Source of the DNA: Ruania rhizosphaerae
GTDB lineage: Bacteria > Actinomycetota > Actinomycetes > Actinomycetales > Beutenbergiaceae
Assembly (NCBI RefSeq): GCF_009805705.1
Contig: NZ_VSMB01000008.1
Location: 1-64,000 of the forward strand
Length of the DNA: 64,000 nucleotides
Reading direction: 5' to 3'
Part shown: one piece after another, positions 1-9,638 of the stretch
Numbering within the stretch: position 1 is the stretch's first letter
Layout: each line of letters opens with the position of its first letter
Notes under the pieces: model-generated
Told to the model about the DNA's origin: nothing
Databases searched by the model: none
Seen by the model: only the letters and a program-made list of their open reading frames with translations
Position numbers and translations under genes: made by a program

Positions 1-48
1 CCCGCCCAAGCCCTCAACCAACTCCTCACTGTCGCAACGACCACTTGA
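1..48 (+). pseudogene. C-terminal tail of a coding sequence, possibly IS30-type transposase
   Basis: Frame 1 is open from the window edge to TGA at 46-48 and encodes PAQALNQLLTVATTT. The residues TPAQALN...VATT resemble the C-terminal ends of actinobacterial IS30-family transposases, where a segment such as GW(K/E)TPA(Q/E)AL precedes a terminal VATT. This is recalled family knowledge applied to only 15 residues, so the identification is tentative. If correct, an insertion sequence abuts the TetR/exporter pair. It could equally be the end of an unrelated gene. The 108 bases from here to the tetR start hold only an isolated TTGACA at 45-50 and the palindrome listed separately. Confidence 0.35.
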
Positions 49-140
49 CATTGGGATGCAGATCGCGACACTGAGGCCACCCTCGTGTGTCCGTGACGCA
101 GATCACCGATCACCGGACTGCTTCCCCCTGGATCAAAGAT

Positions 141-156
141 TGCACGTCATGCAAAA

Positions 157-170
<14 letters not shown>
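141..170. promoter_or_regulatory. Palindromic operator overlapping the tetR start
   Basis: Bases 141-153 and 158-170 are inverted copies, 13-bp arms with a single mismatch, around a central AAAA (154-157). The inner 8 bp, GTCATGCA/TGCATGAC, are perfect. Size and symmetry fit a TetR-family dimer or dimer pair. The site covers both possible tetR start codons (157 and 166), so bound repressor would block expression of tetR and the exporter behind it. That autoregulatory role is inferred from position. Confidence 0.6.
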
Positions 171-3009
<2,839 letters not shown>

Positions 3010-3028
3010 GGCCGATACGCTCGCTGGT

Positions 3029-3457
3029 ATGAGCGAGAACATCGAACGCACCCTGGTCCTCATCAAGCCCGACGGCGTCCGTCGTGGTCTGACCGGCGAA
3101 ATCCTGCGGCGGATCGAGGCCAAGGGATACGCACTGACGGCGCTGACCCTGCGCTCGGCCGACGACGAACTGCTGGCCGCCCACTACGCCGAGCACGAGG
3201 GCAAGCCCTTCTACGCGCCACTGGTCGAGTTCATGAAGTCCGGACCGGTCGTGGCGGCCGTCGTGGAGGGCCACCGGGTGATCGAAGGCTTCCGGTCACT
3301 GGCCGGCGCGACCGATCCGACCGGTGCGCTTCCAGGGACCATTCGCGGCGATCTGGGCCGTGACTGGGGCCTGAAGGTCCAGCAGAATCTGGTGCACGGC
3401 TCCGACTCCCCGGAGAGCGCGGCACGGGAGATCGGGCTCTGGTTCCCAGGTTCGTGA
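3029..3457 (+). CDS. ndk: Nucleoside diphosphate kinase
   Basis: The 142-residue enzyme transfers the gamma phosphate of ATP to (d)NDPs through a phosphohistidine, balancing nucleotide pools in the cytoplasm. [12 protein letters not shown] at the N-terminus and [12 protein letters not shown] (catalytic His123) are diagnostic, and length is typical. The ATG at 3029 aligns with the family start. No Shine-Dalgarno is present, but TACGCT (3016-3021) ends 7 nt before the ATG, so the message may be leaderless. It follows DUF4233 as in most actinobacteria, but the downstream neighbours are a sugar-catabolic operon rather than the usual core genes. Confidence 0.97.
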   Translation: MSENIERTLVLIKPDGVRRGLTGEILRRIEAKGYALTALTLRSADDELLAAHYAEHEGKPFYAPLVEFMKSGPVVAAVVEGHRVIEGFRSLAGATDPTGALPGTIRGDLGRDWGLKVQQNLVHGSDSPESAAREIGLWFPGS

Positions 3458-3513
3458 CGCCATAGCCGCGAAGGGCGCCACAGGGCCACCTCGACTCCCT
3501 CCTCCGCACGATG

Positions 3514-3556
3514 TGTCCTGACCAATGATCTCCGGCACAGGCCGTTTGTCCTAACA
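3514..3556 (+). promoter_or_regulatory. Two IolR-like operator motifs before the mmsA operon
   Basis: TGTCCTGACC (3514-3523) and TGTCCTAACA (3547-3556) are nearly identical and start 33 bp apart, about three helical turns. The second fits KGWCHTRACA, the motif I recall for the GntR-type inositol repressor IolR of Corynebacterium; the first deviates only at the last base. The second also sits in a small inverted repeat, TTTGT-CCTA-ACAAA (3545-3558), and a -35-like TTGACA follows at 3561-3566. Repression of the downstream inositol/valine-type catabolic operon is inferred. Confidence 0.45.
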
Positions 3557-3651
3557 AAGTTTGACAAGAACCCGTCATGCAGTGGGACGATAGGCGAGGG
3601 CCACCGGTCATCCGGCCGGTTGCCGTCGTCGAGGTCGGTACGGGAGGCACC

Positions 3652-5163
3652 ATGGGCATGCGCAGCGTGGAACACGTCATCAACGGGGAGCGTCGTAGCA
3701 GCGACGGACCTGTCATCGAGATCACCGATCCCGCGACCGGTGACGTGATCGCGATTGCGAGCACTGCCGGTCAGGCCGAGCTCGACCAGACCGTCACGGC
3801 CGCCACTGCCGCCTACGAGACCTGGTCTCAGATGTCGGTCTCGAAGAGGTCTGCCGTGCTGTTCTCGTTCCGTCATCTGGTGGCCACCCGCCGCGACGAG
3901 CTCGCACGGATCGTCGCTCTCGAACACGGTAAGACCGTCGAGGACGCTCAGGGCGAGATCACGCGCGGGCTGGAGAACATCGACTTCGCGTGCGGTCTGC
4001 CGCAGCTGGCGCAGGGCTCCTACACCGATCAGCTCTCCACCGGGGTCGACGTCTATTCCTACCGGGAGGCCCTCGGCGTGGTGGCCGGCATCACCCCGTT
4101 CAACTTCCCCGTGATGGTCCCGCTGTGGATGGCGCCGATCGCGATCGCCGCCGGCAATGCCTTCATCCTCAAGCCCTCCGAGCGGGACCCCTCCGCGGCC
4201 CTGCTCATCGCCGACCTGTGGCACGAGGCTGGGCTACCGGCCGGCGTCTTCAACGTGCTGCACGGCGGCCCGGACCTCGTCAACGGCATCCTCGACCATG
4301 ACGGCATCGAAGCCGTCTCCTTCGTGGGATCGACCCCGATCGCCCAGCACGTCTACCAGCGGGCCAGCGCCGCTGGTAAGCGCGTGCAGGCGCTCGGGGG
4401 AGCCAAGAACCATGCGGTTGTCATGCCCGACGCCGATATCGCCGAAACTGCCGACCATCTCGTGGCTGCCGGGTTCGGATCGGCCGGCCAACGCTGCATG
4501 GCGATCTCCGTCGTCGTCGCGGTCGGAACCAAGGACGAGACCTCCGCCCTCGTCGACGCCGTCGCCGAACGCGGCCGCTCCGTCGTCGTGGGACCGTCCT
4601 CGGACGAGAAGTCCGAGATGGGACCAGTGATCACCCCGCAGTCCCGCGAGCGCATCCGCTCGCTGGTCGGCAAGGCCGAGACAGAGGGGGCCCGGGTGGT
4701 GCTCGATGGCCGCGAGCTGACGGTCCCCGGCCACGAAGGCGGGTACTTCGTCGGCCCCACCCTGCTCGACGAGGTGCCGGTCACCTCCAGTGCCTACACC
4801 GAGGAGATCTTCGGCCCGGTGCTCGTGGTGGTCCACGCCACCGACCTTGACGAGGCCCTCGCCATCGTCAACGCCAACCCCTACGGCAACGGTGCGGCGA
4901 TCTTCACGTCCTCGGGTGCGGCCGCCCGGACGTTCCAGCGCGGTGTGCAGGCCGGGATGGTCGGGATCAACGTCCCGATCCCGGTGCCCGCCGGCTCGTT
5001 CTCCTTCGGGGGGCGTAAGGACTCCCTCTTCGGCGACACGCACATCTACGGCCGCGAGGGCCTGAACTTCTACACCCGCGCCAAGGCCATCACCAGCCGC
5101 TGGCCCCAGCGCGGGGTGCGCCACGCCGCCAGCTTCGCCTTCCCCTCGGAGTCCCACGCATGA
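3652..5163 (+). CDS. mmsA: CoA-acylating methylmalonate-semialdehyde dehydrogenase
   Basis: A 503-residue aldehyde dehydrogenase superfamily enzyme oxidising (methyl)malonate semialdehyde with NAD+ and CoA to propionyl- or acetyl-CoA, the last step of myo-inositol (IolA) and valine breakdown. GITPFNFPVMVPLWM and the catalytic GSAGQRCMAIS (Cys282) are characteristic of this CoA-dependent subgroup rather than ordinary aldehyde dehydrogenases. The start at 3652 is preceded by GGGAGG and fits the family N-terminus; an in-frame ATG at 3577 would place translation inside the promoter. It overlaps the next gene by ATGA. The neighbouring IolE-like and Gfo/Idh genes favour an inositol-type pathway. 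Confidence 0.93.
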   Translation: MGMRSVEHVINGERRSSDGPVIEITDPATGDVIAIASTAGQAELDQTVTAATAAYETWSQMSVSKRSAVLFSFRHLVATRRDELARIVALEHGKTVEDAQGEITRGLENIDFACGLPQLAQGSYTDQLSTGVDVYSYREALGVVAGITPFNFPVMVPLWMAPIAIAAGNAFILKPSERDPSAALLIADLWHEAGLPAGVFNVLHGGPDLVNGILDHDGIEAVSFVGSTPIAQHVYQRASAAGKRVQALGGAKNHAVVMPDADIAETADHLVAAGFGSAGQRCMAISVVVAVGTKDETSALVDAVAERGRSVVVGPSSDEKSEMGPVITPQSRERIRSLVGKAETEGARVVLDGRELTVPGHEGGYFVGPTLLDEVPVTSSAYTEEIFGPVLVVVHATDLDEALAIVNANPYGNGAAIFTSSGAAARTFQRGVQAGMVGINVPIPVPAGSFSFGGRKDSLFGDTHIYGREGLNFYTRAKAITSRWPQRGVRHAASFAFPSESHA

Positions 5164-6080
5164 TCACCCTCGCCAACGCCCCCGTCTCCTACGGAGTCTT
5201 CGAACTCGATGCCGAGGAGGGTGTCGAGCTGCCCGGGCCCGAGGAGATCGCCGCCATGATCTCGGCCGCGGGCTACGCCGGGATCGACTCCGGTCCGATC
5301 GGAATGCTCGGTCGCGGTGCCGAACTCCGGGACCGGCTCGCCCGCCACAGTCTCGCTCTCGCCGGTGGCTGGGTGGACATGCCGTTCACCGACGACGACG
5401 CCTTCGCCGCCGCGTTGCCCGGGTACCGCGACGCGATGGCGTTCTTCGCCGAGGGTGCCGAACTGCACCCGGACACCCCGCCGCGCCCCACGCTCGCCGA
5501 CAGCGGCTCCGCCGCCCGCCGCGCCAACCCGGGCGGCGGACCGGGTCTGAGCCTGGACCCGCGCGGATGGGACACTCTCGCCCGCAACGTGAGCTCCGCC
5601 GCCCGGATCGCGGGCGAGTACGGCCTGCGGCCGACCTTCCACCACCACGCGTGCACGCACGTGGAGACCCCGGAGGAGATCGACGAGCTGCTCGCCCGCA
5701 CCGACGTCGGCCTGACGTTCGACACCGGACACCTCATCATCGGCGGCGGCGACCCGCTCGAGGGTCTGCGTCGCTGGGAGAAGCGGATCGACCACCTGCA
5801 CCTCAAGGACGTGCAGACGGCCGTGCTGCGGGACGTCGTCGCCCGGAAGGCGGGCATGCGGCAGGTCTGGACCGAGCGCGCCTTCGTGCCGCTCGGGGAC
5901 GGCGACCTGGACCTGGACGCCACGATGGAGCAGATCCTCGGCAGCGGCTACTCCGGCTGGCTCGTGATCGAGCAGGATGTGATCCCCCAGGCCGGCGACG
6001 ATTCCGGCCAGCCGCAGGCGCATCAGCGGCGCAACCGTGACGCCCTCACCCCCTGGTTCCCGAAGGGAGACCTCGCATGA
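5160..6080 (+). CDS. IolE-like sugar isomerase/epimerase (TIM barrel)
   Basis: A 306-residue protein of the xylose-isomerase-like TIM-barrel superfamily. The start, LANAPVSYGVFE, resembles inosose dehydratase IolE; the HHHACTHVETPEE, FDTGHLIIGG and DHLHLKDV segments carry the His, Asp and Glu residues that usually bind the divalent metal. IolE dehydrates 2-keto-myo-inositol; related proteins isomerise keto sugars, so exact substrate is uncertain. It overlaps mmsA upstream and the oxidoreductase downstream by 4 bp each, indicating translational coupling. A Gly/Pro-rich insert near residues 105-135 (PPRPTL...GGGPG) is unusual for the family. Confidence 0.85.
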   Translation: MITLANAPVSYGVFELDAEEGVELPGPEEIAAMISAAGYAGIDSGPIGMLGRGAELRDRLARHSLALAGGWVDMPFTDDDAFAAALPGYRDAMAFFAEGAELHPDTPPRPTLADSGSAARRANPGGGPGLSLDPRGWDTLARNVSSAARIAGEYGLRPTFHHHACTHVETPEEIDELLARTDVGLTFDTGHLIIGGGDPLEGLRRWEKRIDHLHLKDVQTAVLRDVVARKAGMRQVWTERAFVPLGDGDLDLDATMEQILGSGYSGWLVIEQDVIPQAGDDSGQPQAHQRRNRDALTPWFPKGDLA

Positions 6081-7219
6081 CTCGTGTTCGGATCGGCGTG
6101 CTCGGCCTCGGGGCCGTCACCCAGAGTGTGCACCTGCCGCTGCTCGCCCGGCGCTGGGACCTGTTCGAGATCGCTGCCGTGGCCGACCTCTCGGCCGAAC
6201 GCACCACGACCGTCGCCGATCGGTACGGAGTGGCGGGCCGGTTCACCTCCCGTGCCGACCTGGTGGCCGCGCACACTGAGGGCACCTGCCCGCTGGACGC
6301 CGTGCTGGTGGCCACGACCGGCACCCATGGCGCTGACGTGATCGCGCTCACCGACGCCGGGCTGGCCGTGCTGGCGGAGAAGCCACTCGCCCTTGCCGAG
6401 GCCGAGATCGATGCCATCGATGCCGCCGTGGCAGGCGGCGGGCGCGTGCAGCTCGGCTACATGAAGGAGTACGACCCCGCCACCGCGGGAGCCGCGCGGG
6501 CGCTGGCCGGACGTCAGGTACGGGCGGTGACCGTGGAGATCCTGCACCCCACCTCCACCGCGCAGTTGCAGTTCGCCCGGCTCCTGCCCCCTGCCGGGGA
6601 CGTCGACCCTGATGCCCTGGCTACCGCCGTCGCGCCCACCGCCACGGCTCTGGACCAGGCCCTCGGCGGAGACCTGGAGCAGAGGTGGCGCGGTCTCTAC
6701 GAGGGCGTGATCATCGGCTCGATCGTGCACGACATCTCGCTGCTGCGGCACCTCGGTCACCCGATCACCGGGGTGGAGTCGGCAGCGACCTGGGGCGCCT
6801 CGGACGCTGGTCCGGGATCGGTGGAGGTGCTCGGTGAACTGGCCTCCGGTGCCCGGCTGCACCTGGGCTGGCACTTCCTGCCGGACTACCCCGACTACCG
6901 CGAGACCGTCACCTTTCACCACGACGGCGGAAGCGTGAGCCTGGTCTTCTCGGTTCCCTACCTGCTCAACGCGCCGACCGTCCTGACCGTCGTCAGCCGG
7001 GGTGAGGACGGTGCGGAGATCCGCAGCGAGCACCGCTCCTCCCAGCAGGAGGCGTTCGAGAACGAACTGACGGCGTTCCATGCCCTGGTCACGAGCGGTG
7101 AGCAGCCGTTCTCCGGGCCGGTCGAGGGCCGGGCCGATCTCGTGGTGGCCCAGCAGATCCTCGCGCGTCTCGGTCAGCGGCACGGTTTCACCCCGGGCGG
7201 GGAGTCAGCCGCCCACTGA
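6077..7219 (+). CDS. Gfo/Idh/MocA family oxidoreductase
   Basis: A 380-residue NAD(P)-dependent sugar dehydrogenase. The N-terminal Rossmann fold shows GVLGLGAVTQSVHLP, and VLAEKPLAL is the conserved EKP motif whose Lys takes part in catalysis; the C-terminal alpha/beta domain binds substrate. Family members oxidise inositols, glucose derivatives or related polyols at a ring carbon. As third gene of an operon with mmsA and an IolE-like protein it plausibly acts as inositol or inosose dehydrogenase, but the sequence does not fix the substrate. Start overlaps the previous stop by ATGA. No transporter or iolB/C/D homologue lies in the window. Confidence 0.88.
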   Translation: MTRVRIGVLGLGAVTQSVHLPLLARRWDLFEIAAVADLSAERTTTVADRYGVAGRFTSRADLVAAHTEGTCPLDAVLVATTGTHGADVIALTDAGLAVLAEKPLALAEAEIDAIDAAVAGGGRVQLGYMKEYDPATAGAARALAGRQVRAVTVEILHPTSTAQLQFARLLPPAGDVDPDALATAVAPTATALDQALGGDLEQRWRGLYEGVIIGSIVHDISLLRHLGHPITGVESAATWGASDAGPGSVEVLGELASGARLHLGWHFLPDYPDYRETVTFHHDGGSVSLVFSVPYLLNAPTVLTVVSRGEDGAEIRSEHRSSQQEAFENELTAFHALVTSGEQPFSGPVEGRADLVVAQQILARLGQRHGFTPGGESAAH

Positions 7220-7237
7220 ACGCAGGTGCCAGGGCAT

Positions 7238-7305
7238 GCCATCGAGGTGCCAGTCGTGGCCTGTTCTCCGCACTGCGGACGGGCCGCAACTGGCGCCTCG
7301 ATGGC
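7238..7305. terminator. Long bidirectional terminator hairpin
   Basis: Bases 7238-7261 pair with 7282-7305 in a 24-bp stem containing two G-T wobbles and one mismatch; the enclosed 20 bases form a second small stem, TCCGC/GCGGA. It sits between two convergent stops (7219 plus strand, 7320 minus strand) and reads as a terminator for both transcripts. No T-tract follows on either side, common in actinobacteria. Confidence 0.7.
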
Positions 7306-7319
7306 GTGTGTGTGCCTCG

Positions 7320-8171
7320 TCAGGCCGGCTGGTCGATCTCGTCGCGTGTCGCGGTGGGCCGGGTGGGCAGCGAGCGGCGCGCCGCCGTCCGGGCGTGGGT
7401 GGCGTACAGCGGCAGGGCGGTGAACACCAGCCCTCCCACCAGGTTGCCCAGCACTGTCGGGATCTCGTTCCAGACCAGGTAGTCCATCACCGTGAACTCG
7501 CCCCCGAGCATGATGCCCGAGGGGAACAGGAACATGTTCACGATCGAGTGCTCGAAGCCCATGAAGAAGAACAGCATGATCGGCATCCACATCGCGATGG
7601 CCTTACCGGGCACATCCTTGGCGATCATCGCACCGGCCACGCCGGTGGAGACCATCCAGTTGCACAGCATCCCGCGCACGAACAGCGTGAGCATCCCGGC
7701 GGCGCCGTGCTCGGCATACCCGAGGGTGCGTCCCTCACCGATGTGTCCGATCGCCTCGCCCACCTCGTTCGGTGCGGTGTCGAATCCGAAGGTCACCACC
7801 ACGGCCATCATCGCCGCCACGGTGAAGGCGCCGATGAAGTTGCCCACGAACACCAGTCCCCAGTTGCGCAGCACGCCGCGCACGGTCACGCCGGGCCGCT
7901 TGTCCAGCCACGCCAGGGGAGCGAGGACGAACACCCCGGTGAGCAGGTCGTAGCCCAGCAGGTACAGCATGATGAACCCGACCGGGAACAGCACCGCGCC
8001 GAGGAGGGCGATCCCGGTGGTGACGCTGACGGTGACGGCGAACGCGGCGGCCAGGGCGAGCAGGGCACCCCCCATCGAGGCACGTACGAGCGTGTCCCGG
8101 GTGGACATGAAGATCTTCGACTCCCCGGCGTCGATCATCGTGGTGACCAGGTCGTTCGGCTTGACGTACAT
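7320..8171 (-). CDS. Formate/nitrite transporter (FNT) family channel
   Basis: A 283-residue inner-membrane channel with six predicted helices. The GMLCNWMVSTG segment is the FNT family signature in the second half, and the internal duplicated architecture is typical of FocA/NirC pentamers carrying formate, nitrite or hydrosulfide. GGAAGGGA lies just upstream of the ATG at 8171; upstream in-frame starts would add a non-conserved basic extension. A GlnR-like box about 67 bp upstream (8238-8253) argues for nitrite and nitrogen assimilation, but this is inference. The gene is monocistronic, divergent from pheA and convergent with the sugar operon. Confidence 0.92.
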   Translation of the reverse strand: MYVKPNDLVTTMIDAGESKIFMSTRDTLVRASMGGALLALAAAFAVTVSVTTGIALLGAVLFPVGFIMLYLLGYDLLTGVFVLAPLAWLDKRPGVTVRGVLRNWGLVFVGNFIGAFTVAAMMAVVVTFGFDTAPNEVGEAIGHIGEGRTLGYAEHGAAGMLTLFVRGMLCNWMVSTGVAGAMIAKDVPGKAIAMWMPIMLFFFMGFEHSIVNMFLFPSGIMLGGEFTVMDYLVWNEIPTVLGNLVGGLVFTALPLYATHARTAARRSLPTRPTATRDEIDQPA

Positions 8172-8237
8172 GGCAGTCCCTTCCTCGAGGCTGCCTGACA
8201 CGCTAGAGATGCGGTGTTTCGCGCCGTGTCCGCTGCG

Positions 8238-8253
8238 GTGACCGCGACGTGAC
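8238..8253 (-). promoter_or_regulatory. Candidate GlnR box before the FNT channel
   Basis: GTGAC-N6-GTGAC on the plus strand (8238-8242 and 8249-8253) reads GTCAC-N6-GTCAC toward the channel gene. Spacing and first half match the actinobacterial GlnR consensus gTnAC-N6-GnAAC; the second half differs at one position. The related GTCAC-N6-GTAAC lies before amt in this window. Weak but coherent evidence for nitrogen control. Confidence 0.35.
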
Positions 8254-8367
8254 GGTTTTCGCTCAGTGCGTGCACTGCCACTGTGAGAACCATCCGAACC
8301 GCCTGAGACTCGCTCGGTGCGGGCGGACGCCTGGCCCACACCCGGCACATCGCGCGATCGTGGGAGG

Positions 8368-9231
8368 ATGTCGGCCGTGACTCAGCGACGTATCGCCTAC
8401 CAGGGAGAACCCGGAGCGAACTCCGACATCCTGTGCCGTCAGTACTATCCCGATGCTCAGCCCGTGCCGTGCGCCTCCTTCGAGGACGTCTTCGCCGCGG
8501 TCGAGACGCGGGACGCTGATCTGGCACTCATTCCGATCGACAACTCCCTGGCCGGACGGGTGGCCGACATTCACCACTTCCTGCCGACCTCGGGTCTGCA
8601 CATCATCGCCGAGCACTTCCTGCGGATCCGGTTCATGCTGATGGCGGTGCCAGGTGCGACCCTGGAGACCATCCGGACGGTGCACTCGCACGTGCACGCG
8701 CTCGGTCAGTGCCGCGACATCATCCGCTCCCACAGCCTGGAGCCGATTGTCTCCGGGGACACCGCCGGCGCGGCGCGTGAGGTAGCCGAGGCCGCCGACC
8801 TGACGCAGGCGGCGATCGCGCCGCCGCTCGCTGCCGAGATCTATGGGTTGGAGATCCTCGCCTCCGACGTCGAGGACGCCGATCACAACACCACCAGGTT
8901 CATCGCGCTGGCACCCGATCCCGCGCAGGTCGCGCCAGGGAACGGGCCCACGGTCACCACCTTCGTGTTCCGGGTACGCAACCTGCCCGCCGCCCTGTAC
9001 AAGGCGCTCGGAGGGTTCGCGACCAACGGCGTGAACATGACCAAGCTGGAGAGCTACATGGTGGGCGGGGAATTCGTCGCCACCCAGTTCCTCGCCGAGA
9101 TCGATGGCCACCCGGACGACCTGCCCGTACGTCGCGCTCTGGAGGAACTGTCCTTCTTCACCCGCGAGGTCACGATCCTCGGGGTGTACCCGGCCGACCC
9201 CTATCGGCAGCAGGTCAGTGTCACGACCTGA
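8368..9231 (+). CDS. pheA: Prephenate dehydratase
   Basis: A 287-residue monofunctional enzyme converting prephenate to phenylpyruvate in phenylalanine synthesis. The dehydratase domain (about 5-185) begins RIAYQGEPGANSD and contains the NTTRFIALA motif with its catalytic Thr; the ACT regulatory domain follows, with the LESYMVGGEF segment of the phenylalanine-sensing site, implying feedback inhibition. ATG at 8368 follows GATCGT by six bases (possible leaderless start); GTG at 8377 is the alternative, since GGGAGG (8362-8367) abuts the ATG but is well spaced for that GTG. It stands alone, divergent from the FNT gene. Confidence 0.95.
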   Translation: MSAVTQRRIAYQGEPGANSDILCRQYYPDAQPVPCASFEDVFAAVETRDADLALIPIDNSLAGRVADIHHFLPTSGLHIIAEHFLRIRFMLMAVPGATLETIRTVHSHVHALGQCRDIIRSHSLEPIVSGDTAGAAREVAEAADLTQAAIAPPLAAEIYGLEILASDVEDADHNTTRFIALAPDPAQVAPGNGPTVTTFVFRVRNLPAALYKALGGFATNGVNMTKLESYMVGGEFVATQFLAEIDGHPDDLPVRRALEELSFFTREVTILGVYPADPYRQQVSVTT

Positions 9232-9344
9232 GGCCCGGGCCGGCGGGTGCACGGTTCAGGTGGCGCCGGGGCACAGATCGGGTTCACGATAGGCAGGACC
9301 GGAAACTCGAGCGAGACGCCTCGGCGTCAGAGCAGGAGGAACCG

Positions 9345-9602
9345 ATGAGCACTGCACCTGGAGCCCACGCCTGGCGTGACGCCGGACTGATCGACCCGAA
9401 CACGGGCGAGCCGAGCACCGACGAGCCGGTCAACCTCGTCCACGAAGCCGACGAGGATGCGGCCGGGGCCGCAGCGGGTGTCGGTGAGGACTACCACCCG
9501 CACACCCCCCGACCCGACCGGGACGGGCTCGCCGACGAGGCTGACGTGGCAGACCAGGCCGTGGTGGTACCGGCGGAGGATCCGGACGAGGGCGAGTACT
9601 GA
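9345..9602 (+). CDS. Small acidic hypothetical protein
   Basis: An 85-residue soluble, strongly acidic protein rich in Asp, Glu and Ala, with no hydrophobic segment and no recognised domain. It opens MSTAPGAHAWRDAGLIDPNTG, followed by low-complexity acidic sequence. AGGAGGA stands seven bases before the ATG, a near-ideal ribosome binding site and the main reason to accept it as real. It lies alone between pheA and smc, 36 bp before smc. I do not recognise a family and no function can be assigned. Confidence 0.7.
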   Translation: MSTAPGAHAWRDAGLIDPNTGEPSTDEPVNLVHEADEDAAGAAAGVGEDYHPHTPRPDRDGLADEADVADQAVVVPAEDPDEGEY

Positions 9603-9638
9603 CCGCCCTGCCGAGTCCCACCCTCTAGGCTGTCAGGC

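Noticed and set aside
45-50. TTGACA as a -35 box for tetR
   Set aside because: No acceptable -10 hexamer at 16-19 bp; it also coincides with the stop of the possible upstream coding tail.
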